Below, piece after piece: positions 1 to 6,334 of a stretch of 11,274 nucleotides of DNA; position 1 is the stretch's first letter, and every line of letters starts with the position of its first letter. The stretch is from the NCBI GenBank assembly GCA_039187375.1, contig JBCCZN010000086.1, positions 1-11,274 on the forward strand. The letters run 5' to 3'. This stretch comes from CALBPI01 sp039187375 (lineage in GTDB: Bacteria; Pseudomonadota; Gammaproteobacteria; Steroidobacterales; Woeseiaceae). The translations under genes and the position numbers were made by a program. The notes beneath the pieces were generated by a model. That model searched no databases. It was not told the origin of the DNA and saw nothing but the letters and a program-made list of their open reading frames with translations.

Positions 1-482
1 GTCTGCTTGAGCGCGCAGAGTTGCTTGAGGCGGACAACAATTATCTGGTTGCGGCACATAGCGGTCGTGCGCCGGATCTGGAGCTGCGTCGCAATGGTGA
101 GCCAGTGCGGCTTGAGCACTGGGCCGAGGAGATTTTACAAGCGGTTGAAGCGGTCGCCGAGACGATGTCCGGTAGTGATGGTCCGCATGCGCGCAGCGTG
201 CGCGAGCAGCGCCAGGTGGTGCAGGGTCATACGGAGACGATATCGGCGCGATTGTTGCGTGAGATGGAATCAGCGCAACAGAGTTTTATCGAGTTTACGA
301 ACAACTTGTCGCACACGCATCGTGAACACTGGCTGGGATTGCCGTTGATGCCCGAAGCGCGCTTCGATTTGCTGCGGCACGAGGTGACCGAATCGCTGCA
401 AAAACAGCAGTCGATTGAGGAATCGCCGCAGTCGAGTTTTGAGGATTATCTGCGCAGCTATTACGCAGTCAAACCCGATTAG
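1..482 (+). CDS. gshA: Glutamate-cysteine ligase, C-terminal part (5' end outside window)
   Basis: This is the last 159 residues of an E. coli-type (class I) glutamate-cysteine ligase, the cytoplasmic ATP-dependent enzyme that joins glutamate and cysteine in the first step of glutathione synthesis. The reading frame is open from base 3 and ends in TAG at 480-482. Features that fit the C-terminal region of the family, from memory, are the GRAPDLE stretch near the start, the SARLL-REM segment, and the tail with Gln-Ile-Glu followed by an acidic FEDYLRSYYA end. The ATP-grasp-like catalytic core lies upstream of the window, so completeness cannot be judged. Its stop codon overlaps the stop of the convergent aminotransferase gene by 4 bases, and no terminator hairpin lies between them. 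The identification rests on the C-terminal part only, but the pattern is specific. Confidence 0.85.
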   Translation, partial: LLERAELLEADNNYLVAAHSGRAPDLELRRNGEPVRLEHWAEEILQAVEAVAETMSGSDGPHARSVREQRQVVQGHTETISARLLREMESAQQSFIEFTNNLSHTHREHWLGLPLMPEARFDLLRHEVTESLQKQQSIEESPQSSFEDYLRSYYAVKPD

Positions 483-1378
483 TTCGTGATCGGCGTGCCG
501 GTCTCCCAGACATGTTCGCGATGCCAGGCCTGCAGTTGCTCGGTAATCGGGCCGCGCTTTTGTCGACCAATCGCACGACCGTCCACCTCGAGTACCGGCG
601 TGAGTTCACCCATCGTGCCTGTGGTGAAGGCCTCATCGGCCGTGTACAACTCACTCAGGGAAAGGTTGCGCTCGTGCGCGGGGATATCGTGAGCGCGCGC
701 GATATCGAGCACGCAGCCACGGGTAATGCCCGGCAGGCAGGCATGACCGTGCGGTGTGAGTAATGCACCGTCTCGAATGATGAACAGATTTGTGTCGTTG
801 GTCTCGGCCAGAAAACCGTCGATATCGAGCATGACCGCGCTGTCGACGCCGGCGACATTGGCATCGATCACGGCCAGAATGTTGTTCAACAAATTGTTGT
901 GATGGATCTTGGAGTCAAGAAACATTGGCGAGTTACGTCGCACGGATGCGGTGACTAGTCGAATGCCCTCGTCGTTGTAAATGGGCGGTTTCCATTCGGC
1001 CAGCACGATCAGTGTTGGACCGGACTGATTGAGTTTCGGGTTCATGCCGGAGGTGATTTTTTCACCTCGCGTCAACGTTAATCGCACGTGCGCGTTGTCG
1101 CGCATGCCATTGGCATTGAGCGTCGTGAACAAATCACTGATCACGTGTTCAGCGCTTGGAATATCCGTAAATGCCAGCGTATGTGCGGAGTCGCGCAGGC
1201 GACGAATATGCGCATCGAGCAGTGCCACACGCCCATCATAAACGCGAAGTCCTTCCCAGACCGCATCACCGCCTTGAACCACACTGTCGAATACAGACAC
1301 TTTCGCATCGCCGCGCGCATGCAGTGCGCCATTGATCATGACCTGGATGTCCTGGTTGCGTGGGTCTACCGGGTTCAT
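479..1378 (-). CDS. Class IV PLP-dependent aminotransferase (branched-chain/D-amino-acid aminotransferase-like)
   Basis: A 299-residue fold-type IV pyridoxal-phosphate aminotransferase, a normal full length for the IlvE/DAAT family. Visible landmarks are the SVFDSVVQGGDAVWEGLR segment (residues 28-45), the likely Schiff-base lysine K157 in SKIHHNNLL, the glutamate E192 in LAETND that should contact the cofactor pyridine nitrogen, and the phosphate-cup LPGITR (215-220). The ATG start at 1376-1378 is set by an AGGAG five bases upstream, and this ribosome site overlaps the stop codon of the sulfotransferase-like gene, so the two are one operon. The sequence resembles, from memory, the C-terminal half of the plant 'branched-chain-amino-acid aminotransferase-like' proteins more than canonical IlvE. 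The true amino donor is therefore uncertain, and I give no gene symbol. It is cytoplasmic, with no signal peptide. Confidence 0.9.
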   Translation of the reverse strand: MNPVDPRNQDIQVMINGALHARGDAKVSVFDSVVQGGDAVWEGLRVYDGRVALLDAHIRRLRDSAHTLAFTDIPSAEHVISDLFTTLNANGMRDNAHVRLTLTRGEKITSGMNPKLNQSGPTLIVLAEWKPPIYNDEGIRLVTASVRRNSPMFLDSKIHHNNLLNNILAVIDANVAGVDSAVMLDIDGFLAETNDTNLFIIRDGALLTPHGHACLPGITRGCVLDIARAHDIPAHERNLSLSELYTADEAFTTGTMGELTPVLEVDGRAIGRQKRGPITEQLQAWHREHVWETGTPITN

Positions 1379-1380
1379 AT

Positions 1381-1389
1381 TCTCTCCTC
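1381..1389 (-). promoter_or_regulatory. Strong ribosome binding site of the aminotransferase, overlapping the upstream stop codon
   Basis: Read on the minus strand, GAGGAGAGA lies just before the ATG at 1378, with five bases between AGGAG and the start. The TGA stop of the sulfotransferase-like gene (1390-1388) overlaps it, so a ribosome ending the first gene sits directly on this site. This supports coupled expression of the pair. Confidence 0.75.
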
Positions 1390-2140
1390 AGTCCGTTGCA
1401 CAAATCGCGTGCTTGCGCAGATAGTCGTAATACGGCGCGCATTGCGCGAGCACCGCTTGTAAATGGTCGGGCACTTCGGTGCGTTCATGGTAGTCGTCAA
1501 AGCCGGTGCTCTTGTGCACGTTGTGATACCAGTGCGGTGCCCAGACACCATCTTCGTCGCGTGCGCCGGCACGCCACTGCAACATCGATGCATCGAAATC
1601 GATGCCGATGTGCTCGCACAGTTGTCGCAATACACCGGGTGGGTCGGCGAGCAGTTGCTGGGCATCCAGCACCGCAGGAGATTGACCCAATCGCTGCAGT
1701 GTCTTGAGCAGCTCCCACTGGCGTTTGAGTCCGGTGTCACGGAGCGTCGGCTCCGGAATCTGACGACTCAGTGAGGGCAGCATATCGCGTGGGTTGCGAA
1801 CCAGCAGCACGTTGATGGTCTGCTGTAAAAATCCCTCGTCCAGCTCGATCAGATGATGTGCCATGTGTTTGGCAAATGTCACCGGTGCATCGCATCGTGC
1901 CAACAGGTCGTTGATGACCTGCTGGCCGTCACAATTCATAGCAGCGATGACCTCGGCGGCAGCCGGGTGCTGCACGTCGGTGCGGCTCAGATAGTGCCCA
2001 TACAGCGGCTCATCGACGATCTGGGTGTCGGCGCGCTCAGCAAAGCTGTACATCAGCGCAGTCGAGACATTTCTGGGTCCGGACCACAAGCAAATCAGAC
2101 GCGTCTTCCGCTTCTTCGAGGATTTTGCAAACTGCGTCAC
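1388..2140 (-). CDS. Sulfotransferase-like P-loop protein, paired with the aminotransferase
   Basis: A 250-residue protein with a sulfotransferase-like P-loop fold. Residues 16-27 (ICLWSGPRNVST) match the 5'-phosphosulfate loop region of PAPS-dependent sulfotransferases in position and pattern, and residues 114-125 (VRNPRDMLPSLS) match the 3'-phosphate-binding Arg/Ser segment. The conserved SFAERADTQIVDEPLYGHY stretch (32-50) lies between them. The family transfers sulfuryl groups from PAPS, but the acceptor is unknown here and activity is unproven. It is cytoplasmic: there is no signal peptide, and the N-terminus is rich in Lys/Arg. The start is GTG at 2140 with no Shine-Dalgarno. A TATGGT on the minus strand (2152-2147) would place transcription start near the GTG, so a leaderless message is possible. 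It is first in a two-gene operon with the aminotransferase, nine bases apart. Confidence 0.82.
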   Translation of the reverse strand: MTQFAKSSKKRKTRLICLWSGPRNVSTALMYSFAERADTQIVDEPLYGHYLSRTDVQHPAAAEVIAAMNCDGQQVINDLLARCDAPVTFAKHMAHHLIELDEGFLQQTINVLLVRNPRDMLPSLSRQIPEPTLRDTGLKRQWELLKTLQRLGQSPAVLDAQQLLADPPGVLRQLCEHIGIDFDASMLQWRAGARDEDGVWAPHWYHNVHKSTGFDDYHERTEVPDHLQAVLAQCAPYYDYLRKHAICATD

Positions 2141-2215
2141 AGATTTACCATAACCGATTCACGGTAACGGCGGCATGCCCCTACACTCGGATGCAGTTTG
2201 ACACAGGTTCAGATA
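2141..2215. promoter_or_regulatory. Divergent intergenic region with weak promoter-like elements
   Basis: This 75-bp gap separates the divergent sulfotransferase-like gene (-) and the unknown membrane protein gene (+). On the plus strand TTGCAA (2125-2130, inside the sulfotransferase gene) and CATAAC (2149-2154), with an 18-base spacer, form a weak sigma70-like pair. On the minus strand TATGGT (2152-2147) is a possible -10 with no good -35. TTACC (2145-2149) and GGTAA (2163-2167) form a short inverted repeat. Both promoters must lie about here, but no element is convincing. Confidence 0.3.
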
Positions 2216-2752
2216 GTGAAAGCATCGTTTTTCTTTGGAATTCTGGCAGGGATCGCTGCCGTCGTCTGGCTGGGCTGGAGTGCACCGTTCGTAGCGCAAC
2301 AACGTGTGAGCTCGGAAACGCGCGTCCAGAATAACGGTGGGCGGCTCGAGCGCTTCGAAATTCGACTACGCGATGATCAGATCAGCGTCGTGCCTGGGCG
2401 GGATGCGGCACCATCTGGCACCACACCTGCGCAACTGAGTTGGGTGCAGTCCGTGGCCCCATTCAGTCAGTCGGCCAGTGTGTACCGATTAAGAAACGAA
2501 TCGGGCACGGTGATTGGTATGGCCAGTCGGGTACGTGGCGTCACGACGGCCGAACAGGTCGAGTGGGTCCTGCACATTCCCCAACGTGGCTCACTGGTGT
2601 TGACCGGGCTGAGTGCCGACATTGCCGAAACCGGTGAGATCACCGGTGGACTGCGTGAATTCGCGACACTCGATGGGACATGGGATGCGCGCCTGGACGC
2701 CGATGACGTCTGGCGTATTGATACGCTAGTAGTCGCAGGAGGTGCACGATGA
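2216..2752 (+). CDS. Unrecognised single-anchor periplasmic protein, first of a coupled pair
   Basis: I do not recognise this 178-residue protein. An N-terminal hydrophobic segment (residues 5-21) follows a single Lys, which suggests a signal anchor with a periplasmic remainder. It is not a lipoprotein, since no lipobox Cys is present. The rest is polar with alternating hydrophobic residues, suggestive of a beta-rich domain. It carries W117-x4-P122-x2-GSL-x3-G131, which recurs with identical spacing in the next gene product. I chose GTG at 2216 because the resulting N-terminus begins MK plus a hydrophobic run, like the neighbour; an in-frame TTG at 2198 is the alternative and would add six residues. 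Neither has a good Shine-Dalgarno. The TGA overlaps the next ATG in an ATGA tetranucleotide. The function is unknown. Confidence 0.68.
   Translation: MKASFFFGILAGIAAVVWLGWSAPFVAQQRVSSETRVQNNGGRLERFEIRLRDDQISVVPGRDAAPSGTTPAQLSWVQSVAPFSQSASVYRLRNESGTVIGMASRVRGVTTAEQVEWVLHIPQRGSLVLTGLSADIAETGEITGGLREFATLDGTWDARLDADDVWRIDTLVVAGGAR
2737..2743 (+). promoter_or_regulatory. Near-perfect Shine-Dalgarno for the second gene of the unknown pair
   Basis: AGGAGGT lies inside the last codons of the upstream gene, five bases before the ATG at 2749. It contrasts with the weak start of the first gene and suggests that the second protein is made in at least equal amount. Confidence 0.75.
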
Positions 2753-3444
2753 AATATATCGCCGCCTTGATCGCCGGAATCGTCGTCGGTGCAGCCGTGG
2801 CCGTGTTGTTCGTGGTCAAGTCCCCGTATACGCCAACAACCGATTCGCGCTTGTCCGACCCGACGCTAACCCTGACGCCAACCAGCTCTGGCAGCGTACA
2901 GATTTTGAATTCCGCCACGGGTTATCCGTGGCTACGACAGCAACCTGCTAGCGCATTGAAGCCAGAGGTTGCCGGTGCTCGCACGTCGGTGCAGGTTTTC
3001 TCAGCGCCCACCGATGTCACCGGTGTGCCATCTTACGCAGTGCGCTTTGCCGCGCTCTCCAATAACGGTAAGCCGATCAATGGTGAGTTGGCCGAGGAAT
3101 CGGTTTGGCATGTCGTGGTGCCGGGTTATGGATCCCTGATCATCGGTGGAACCGACAATCTCTGGGCATTCTTTCGCGAAGCCGCGATGCCGTTGGTGCG
3201 CCAGCAGGACTGGCGCGGCAACGCCCAGATTCGCACGACCGGATTGCAGGGAACCGAGTCAGCCGATGTGTTGGGTGTCAGTGGTGCCTTTGTCGAGGCC
3301 ACAGGACGTGCCGAGTATCTGCAGCGTGTGCGTTCCGTGTCACTGACGCAGGGCACAGCATTTGAGGGCCAACTACGTGTCGAGATGCGGTTTCCCGAAT
3401 CGCAGGTACCTCAGGTCGAAGACACGCTCGTCTCCGAAGAATAA
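2749..3444 (+). CDS. Unrecognised single-anchor periplasmic protein, second of a coupled pair
   Basis: I do not recognise this 231-residue protein. The N-terminus MKYIAALIAGIVVGAAVAVLFVV is a clear signal anchor or uncleaved signal peptide (hydrophobic from residue 4 to 23). A Thr/Ser/Pro-rich linker (about 27-50) comes next, then a polar domain rich in Val/Gly, probably beta-structured. W120-x4-P125-x2-GSL-x3-G134 repeats, with the same spacing, the motif seen in the preceding product, so the two are probably distant paralogues. The end is acidic (VEDTLVSEE). The start is firm: ATG at 2749 with AGGAGGT five bases upstream and a 4-base overlap with the upstream stop. The gene is convergent with the flavin reductase gene 16 bases downstream. 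Its pairing suggests the two proteins act together in the periplasm, but no function can be assigned. Confidence 0.82.
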   Translation: MKYIAALIAGIVVGAAVAVLFVVKSPYTPTTDSRLSDPTLTLTPTSSGSVQILNSATGYPWLRQQPASALKPEVAGARTSVQVFSAPTDVTGVPSYAVRFAALSNNGKPINGELAEESVWHVVVPGYGSLIIGGTDNLWAFFREAAMPLVRQQDWRGNAQIRTTGLQGTESADVLGVSGAFVEATGRAEYLQRVRSVSLTQGTAFEGQLRVEMRFPESQVPQVEDTLVSEE

Positions 3445-3460
3445 ACTCGGACATCTGGCT

Positions 3461-4693
3461 TTACCCAGGGTAGTCGACAGCGGCCTGTTTCAGCGAATAG
3501 TCCGGATCGGCCAGTTTGTCTTGCGGGATTTGCCGTTGATCGGCGATCAGCGGCTTTGCGAACAGAAAGTCCTTCGGGCTATTCACGGCATCCATTGCGA
3601 TTAATCCACCCTCACGCAGGTAGAAGCTTGCAAATTGTCGCGTTGCCGGATCGCCGCGCAGCACATGCGTGTCGTAACCATCGATGAGCCCGGCCATCTG
3701 CAACTTCAAATCATATTGATCAGACCAGAACCAGGGCACTTGCGAATACGGCTTGAGCTCGCCGGTTAGCGTTGCCGCGGCGGTGCGTGCCTGATCGAGT
3801 GCGTTGGGTACCGACTCAAGCCGCAGCCGTCGATTCAAAAGCGGGTTGGGGTGATTGGTACATTCGCCGATTGCAAGCACATCGTCCACATCGGTGCGGC
3901 AGTATTCGTCGACCCGTATGCCATTGTCACAGGCGACACCCGCGTCTTGGGCTAGCTCAACGTTCGGCACTACACCGATCGCAACGATGACCAGATCGGC
4001 AGCGATCGCCTCATCCGTTTGGGTGATAACCTGTGCGACCGCATCATCGCCTTCGAAGGCAATAGCACCGACTCCAGTGCGAACATCGACACCCGCCTGC
4101 GTGTGAACGTCTTCATAGAACTCGGACAATGGCGGCGAGACGACCCGACTCAGCAGACGTTCGGATTGCTCCAGCACGGTGACCGTGAGTCCTGCCGTGG
4201 CTGCAACCGCGGCGATCTCAAGGCCGAGATATCCACCGCCTATGATCACCACCTTACGGCCGGGTTTGAAGGCTGCACGGATCGCGTCGGTATCGCGAAT
4301 GCTGCGTAGATAATGTACGCCTGCAAGCGCTTCGCCAGGGATCGCCAGTCGGCGCACCCGGCTGCCGGTTGCAAACACCAGTTGTGACCAACTGACCTCG
4401 CCGAGTCGGTCGATGTTGGCGGTATGCTTTGCCGTATCGACTTTGCTCACTGTAGCGCCCAGTGCCAATGTGATCTCGGCTTCGGTATAAAACTCCGCTG
4501 GCTTCAAAAACAGTCGTTCGGAGGCCAACTCTCCCGCGAGGAATTTTTTCGATAGCGGGGGGCGCTGATACGGTGGATAAGTCTCCTCACCGGCCATCAG
4601 TACACTGCCGTCAAAGCCGGTCTGACGCAGCGACACAGCGAGTTGCCCTGCAGCATGACCGGCGCCAACGATACAGAGGTCTGCGTGTTTCAT
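3461..4693 (-). CDS. NAD(P)/FAD-dependent ferredoxin/rubredoxin-type reductase
   Basis: A 410-residue flavoprotein of the putidaredoxin/rhodocoxin/biphenyl-dioxygenase ferredoxin reductase type, which passes electrons from NADH to a ferredoxin or rubredoxin. It has the FAD dinucleotide motif GAGHAAG (10-16), the PPYQRPPLSK segment (40-49), the NAD motif GGGYLGLE (152-159) with a glutamate at the end of the following strand (E175, favouring NADH over NADPH), and the second FAD motif AIGECTNHPNP (274-284). A C-terminal reductase domain starts with VPWFWSDQYDLKLQM (319-333). Position 277 is Glu where the family usually has Asp. It is last in the sodN-sodX-SDR run, nine bases after the SDR stop, with only a weak ribosome site (AGG). 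No ferredoxin, rubredoxin or P450 gene lies in the window, so its partner is unknown. Confidence 0.92.
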   Translation of the reverse strand: MKHADLCIVGAGHAAGQLAVSLRQTGFDGSVLMAGEETYPPYQRPPLSKKFLAGELASERLFLKPAEFYTEAEITLALGATVSKVDTAKHTANIDRLGEVSWSQLVFATGSRVRRLAIPGEALAGVHYLRSIRDTDAIRAAFKPGRKVVIIGGGYLGLEIAAVAATAGLTVTVLEQSERLLSRVVSPPLSEFYEDVHTQAGVDVRTGVGAIAFEGDDAVAQVITQTDEAIAADLVIVAIGVVPNVELAQDAGVACDNGIRVDEYCRTDVDDVLAIGECTNHPNPLLNRRLRLESVPNALDQARTAAATLTGELKPYSQVPWFWSDQYDLKLQMAGLIDGYDTHVLRGDPATRQFASFYLREGGLIAMDAVNSPKDFLFAKPLIADQRQIPQDKLADPDYSLKQAAVDYPG

Positions 4694-4702
4694 GTCTTAA
4701 GC

Positions 4703-5473
4703 CTAGCGCGCGCAGATGCCGCCATCGATAACAAGTTCGGTACCCGTGACAAAGCCCGACTCATCGGAGGCCAGATACAACACGCCGTAGGCGACATCGT
4801 CAGGCTTGCCAATACGACCCAGCGGGATCTGGCGAGCCAGTTTTTCGATCAATACCTCACGCGGGTAGCCCGCCGCAATTCCATCCAGAATAGGTGTATC
4901 AACAAAGGCCGGATGCACCGAGTTACAGCGAATGCCGTTGCCCTTGGAGGCGCAGTCCAATGCGACCGACTTGGATAGATGACGCACGGCTGCTTTGGCC
5001 GAGTTGTATGCGGAGTAGTGTTGGCTTGCGATAATGCCGGCAACAGATGAGATGTTGACAATGCTGCCGCCGCCGGATTCGCTCATCAGTGGCATTGCGT
5101 ATTTGCAGCCCATAAAGACGCTGTCGACATCGACCTCGTGGACACGCCGAAAATTCTCCAGACTCTCCTCGGTGACACCGCCGAGCGAACCGATCCCAGC
5201 ATTGTTGACCAGCACGTGCAGTCCACCCATTCGTTTGGCCGCGGCGATGGCTTGCTGCCAGGCGTCGCTATTGGTGACATCGTGCTCCAGCGCTACAGCG
5301 GTGTTCTCACCATGCTGCGCGTTGATCGCTTCGGCCACAGCGCTGACACCTTCCAGATTGACATCGGTTAACACTAGCCGGGCACCGTTATCGGCGAATA
5401 GCGCCGCGGTGGCGGCACCCAGACCCTGGGCCGCACCGGTGATTAATGCGATCTTGTCTTGTAGTCGTGACAC
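4703..5473 (-). CDS. SDR family NAD-dependent alcohol/ketone dehydrogenase
   Basis: A 256-residue classical short-chain dehydrogenase/reductase. It shows the cofactor motif TGAAQGLG (12-19), D37 at the end of the second strand (an NAD(H) preference), NNAG (90-93), the catalytic triad S143-Y156-K160 (YNSAK), and the NSVHP segment after the sixth strand. From memory it resembles cyclopentanol and 3-alpha/20-beta-hydroxysteroid dehydrogenases, so a secondary alcohol or its ketone is the likely substrate. The start is GTG at 5473, with AGGAGC seven bases upstream. The frame stays open further upstream (to about 5848), but that would overlap sodX and the end of sodN and precede the natural SDR N-terminus. 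It sits 26 bases after sodX and nine before the flavin reductase, so one transcript is likely. Confidence 0.93.
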   Translation of the reverse strand: MSRLQDKIALITGAAQGLGAATAALFADNGARLVLTDVNLEGVSAVAEAINAQHGENTAVALEHDVTNSDAWQQAIAAAKRMGGLHVLVNNAGIGSLGGVTEESLENFRRVHEVDVDSVFMGCKYAMPLMSESGGGSIVNISSVAGIIASQHYSAYNSAKAAVRHLSKSVALDCASKGNGIRCNSVHPAFVDTPILDGIAAGYPREVLIEKLARQIPLGRIGKPDDVAYGVLYLASDESGFVTGTELVIDGGICAR

Positions 5474-5480
5474 GTTTGAA

Positions 5481-5486
5481 GCTCCT
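5481..5486 (-). promoter_or_regulatory. Ribosome binding site that fixes the SDR start
   Basis: AGGAGC on the minus strand lies seven bases before the GTG at 5473. It decides for the 256-residue form over the much longer open frame that runs upstream through sodX. Confidence 0.65.
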
Positions 5487-5499
5487 GTTGTGTCGCCGA

Positions 5500-5793
5500 T
5501 TAGCGGGTTTGTAACCAGCGAATACCTCGACCGAATGCAATGAATGCGACGTAGTGTAAGTCGCCATCGTGCACCGTTGGCAGATTTTCGCTGCCGGTTT
5601 GGCCATCGCTGTCGAGATAGAATCGCGCTGGATGACGGCAGCGTAGTCGTTTGATTAGCCAACCCTCGTGCGTTGTGTCGATGCAGATAATGCGGCCGGC
5701 GCGCAGACGTGTTGAGCGCCATGCGATGACCAAATCGCCATCTCGCAAGGTGGGCAGCATGCTGCGCCCGCTGACTCGGAACAGGCGCAGCAT
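5500..5793 (-). CDS. sodX: Nickel-type superoxide dismutase maturation protease (S24/S26-like)
   Basis: A 97-residue signal-peptidase-like serine protease. VSGRSMLPTLRDGD (7-20) carries the nucleophile S11 in the Ser-Met pair. K48 in WLIKRL is the expected general-base lysine, with the GDLVIAW strand between. There is no transmembrane segment, as expected for a cytoplasmic processing enzyme rather than a leader peptidase. Its place nine bases after sodN identifies it as the SodX-type protease believed to remove the SodN propeptide and expose the N-terminal His that binds nickel. ATG at 5791-5793 has no Shine-Dalgarno (only ACCGACATC after the sodN stop), so translation probably depends on coupling with sodN. 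Function follows from context plus motif; the motif alone would give only S24/S26 peptidase. Confidence 0.9.
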   Translation of the reverse strand: MLRLFRVSGRSMLPTLRDGDLVIAWRSTRLRAGRIICIDTTHEGWLIKRLRCRHPARFYLDSDGQTGSENLPTVHDGDLHYVAFIAFGRGIRWLQTR

Positions 5794-5802
5794 GATGTCG
5801 GT

Positions 5803-6285
5803 TTACAATACCGGGTAGACAGTCTCCAGCGACGGCTTGTACGGGCAAACCGCGCGCTTGGTTTCTACACCTTTGGTTTCCCAGAACATCTCAGCAAACT
5901 CGTTGCACAATTCCACGAGTTTCAGTGCATCGGCGCGATCAACGCCCTGCTTGCATTTGCTGCCAGTGAGCATGATGTTGTGCACCAGTTCATGCGCATT
6001 CGGGTGCTTTTCAAACTGCGGCGCCTTCAGGTAGTCGCCCCAGATTACCCGCACTTCATGCTTGACGTCTTCGGCGTGCTGCTCTTTTTGAGCGACACAG
6101 CGCGACAGTGCGTTTTGCAGGGCCAGTTCGCTATCCGGCTTGTGGCTCATCCATTCTTCCATGATGTCGATCATGCGCACCACGGTCAGCGCTGAAATCA
6201 GCAGCGGTGCAGGATCATAGATGGCACACGGCACATCGCAGTGGGCAGAGGCGCTGGTCACCAGCTTGTCGTCTTGTCGGATCAC
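5803..6285 (-). CDS. sodN: Nickel superoxide dismutase precursor
   Basis: A 160-residue Ni-SOD precursor, which dismutates superoxide to oxygen and peroxide in the cytoplasm as a hexamer in studied members. A 14-residue propeptide ending in SASA precedes the nickel hook HCDVPCAIYDP (15-25). Mature His1, Cys2 and Cys6 are the ligands and Tyr9 is present. The four-helix-bundle core is recognisable through VIWGDYLKAPQFEKHP (80-95) and FAEMFWETKG (130-139), both close to the Streptomyces enzyme as I recall it. A tail of about 21 residues (140-160) extends beyond the Streptomyces form. The start is GTG at 6285, set by AAGGAG six bases upstream; it gives exactly the 14-residue leader known in Streptomyces. 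Four cysteines (63, 111, 127, 147) lie outside the hook. It is followed by sodX. Only 49 bases separate it from the upstream RND gene. Confidence 0.96.
   Translation of the reverse strand: MIRQDDKLVTSASAHCDVPCAIYDPAPLLISALTVVRMIDIMEEWMSHKPDSELALQNALSRCVAQKEQHAEDVKHEVRVIWGDYLKAPQFEKHPNAHELVHNIMLTGSKCKQGVDRADALKLVELCNEFAEMFWETKGVETKRAVCPYKPSLETVYPVL
6244..6285 (-). other. SodN propeptide coding segment, cleaved before the nickel-ligand histidine
   Basis: These 14 codons (GTG start to the Ala codon at 6244-6246) encode the leader that must be removed so that the His encoded at 6243-6241 becomes residue 1 of the mature enzyme. The length equals the Streptomyces propeptide as I recall it. The predicted scissile bond is Ala14-His15. 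The sodX product encoded next door is the expected protease. Confidence 0.85.
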
Positions 6286-6291
6286 TTGGAA

Positions 6292-6297
6292 CTCCTT
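6292..6297 (-). promoter_or_regulatory. Strong ribosome binding site of sodN
   Basis: AAGGAG on the minus strand lies six bases before the GTG at 6285. It decides the start and indicates efficient translation. The rest of the 49-bp gap (6286-6334) is AT-richer than its surroundings but holds no convincing promoter or hairpin, so whether sodN has its own promoter is open. Confidence 0.8.
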
Positions 6298-6334
6298 GAC
6301 CGGATACGAAATAAATTCAGGCCGTAAGTGTGCC

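Noticed and set aside
1141..1332. Small minus-strand frame within the aminotransferase gene
   Set aside because: It is out of frame with a well-supported gene, and its composition and lack of a ribosome site mark it as a shadow.
3433..3451. Inverted repeat TCCGA/TCGGA with a nine-base loop at the convergent junction, considered as a terminator
   Set aside because: A five-base stem with no T-run on either side is too weak; it also starts inside the coding end of the plus-strand gene.
5474..5848. N-terminal extension of the SDR gene giving a 381-residue product
   Set aside because: It overlaps sodX and the end of sodN in another frame, precedes the normal SDR N-terminus, and the GTG at 5473 has its own ribosome site.
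6286..6334. Possible nickel- or redox-responsive operator upstream of sodN
   Set aside because: Apart from the ribosome site, I see no palindrome or recognisable operator in these 49 bases.
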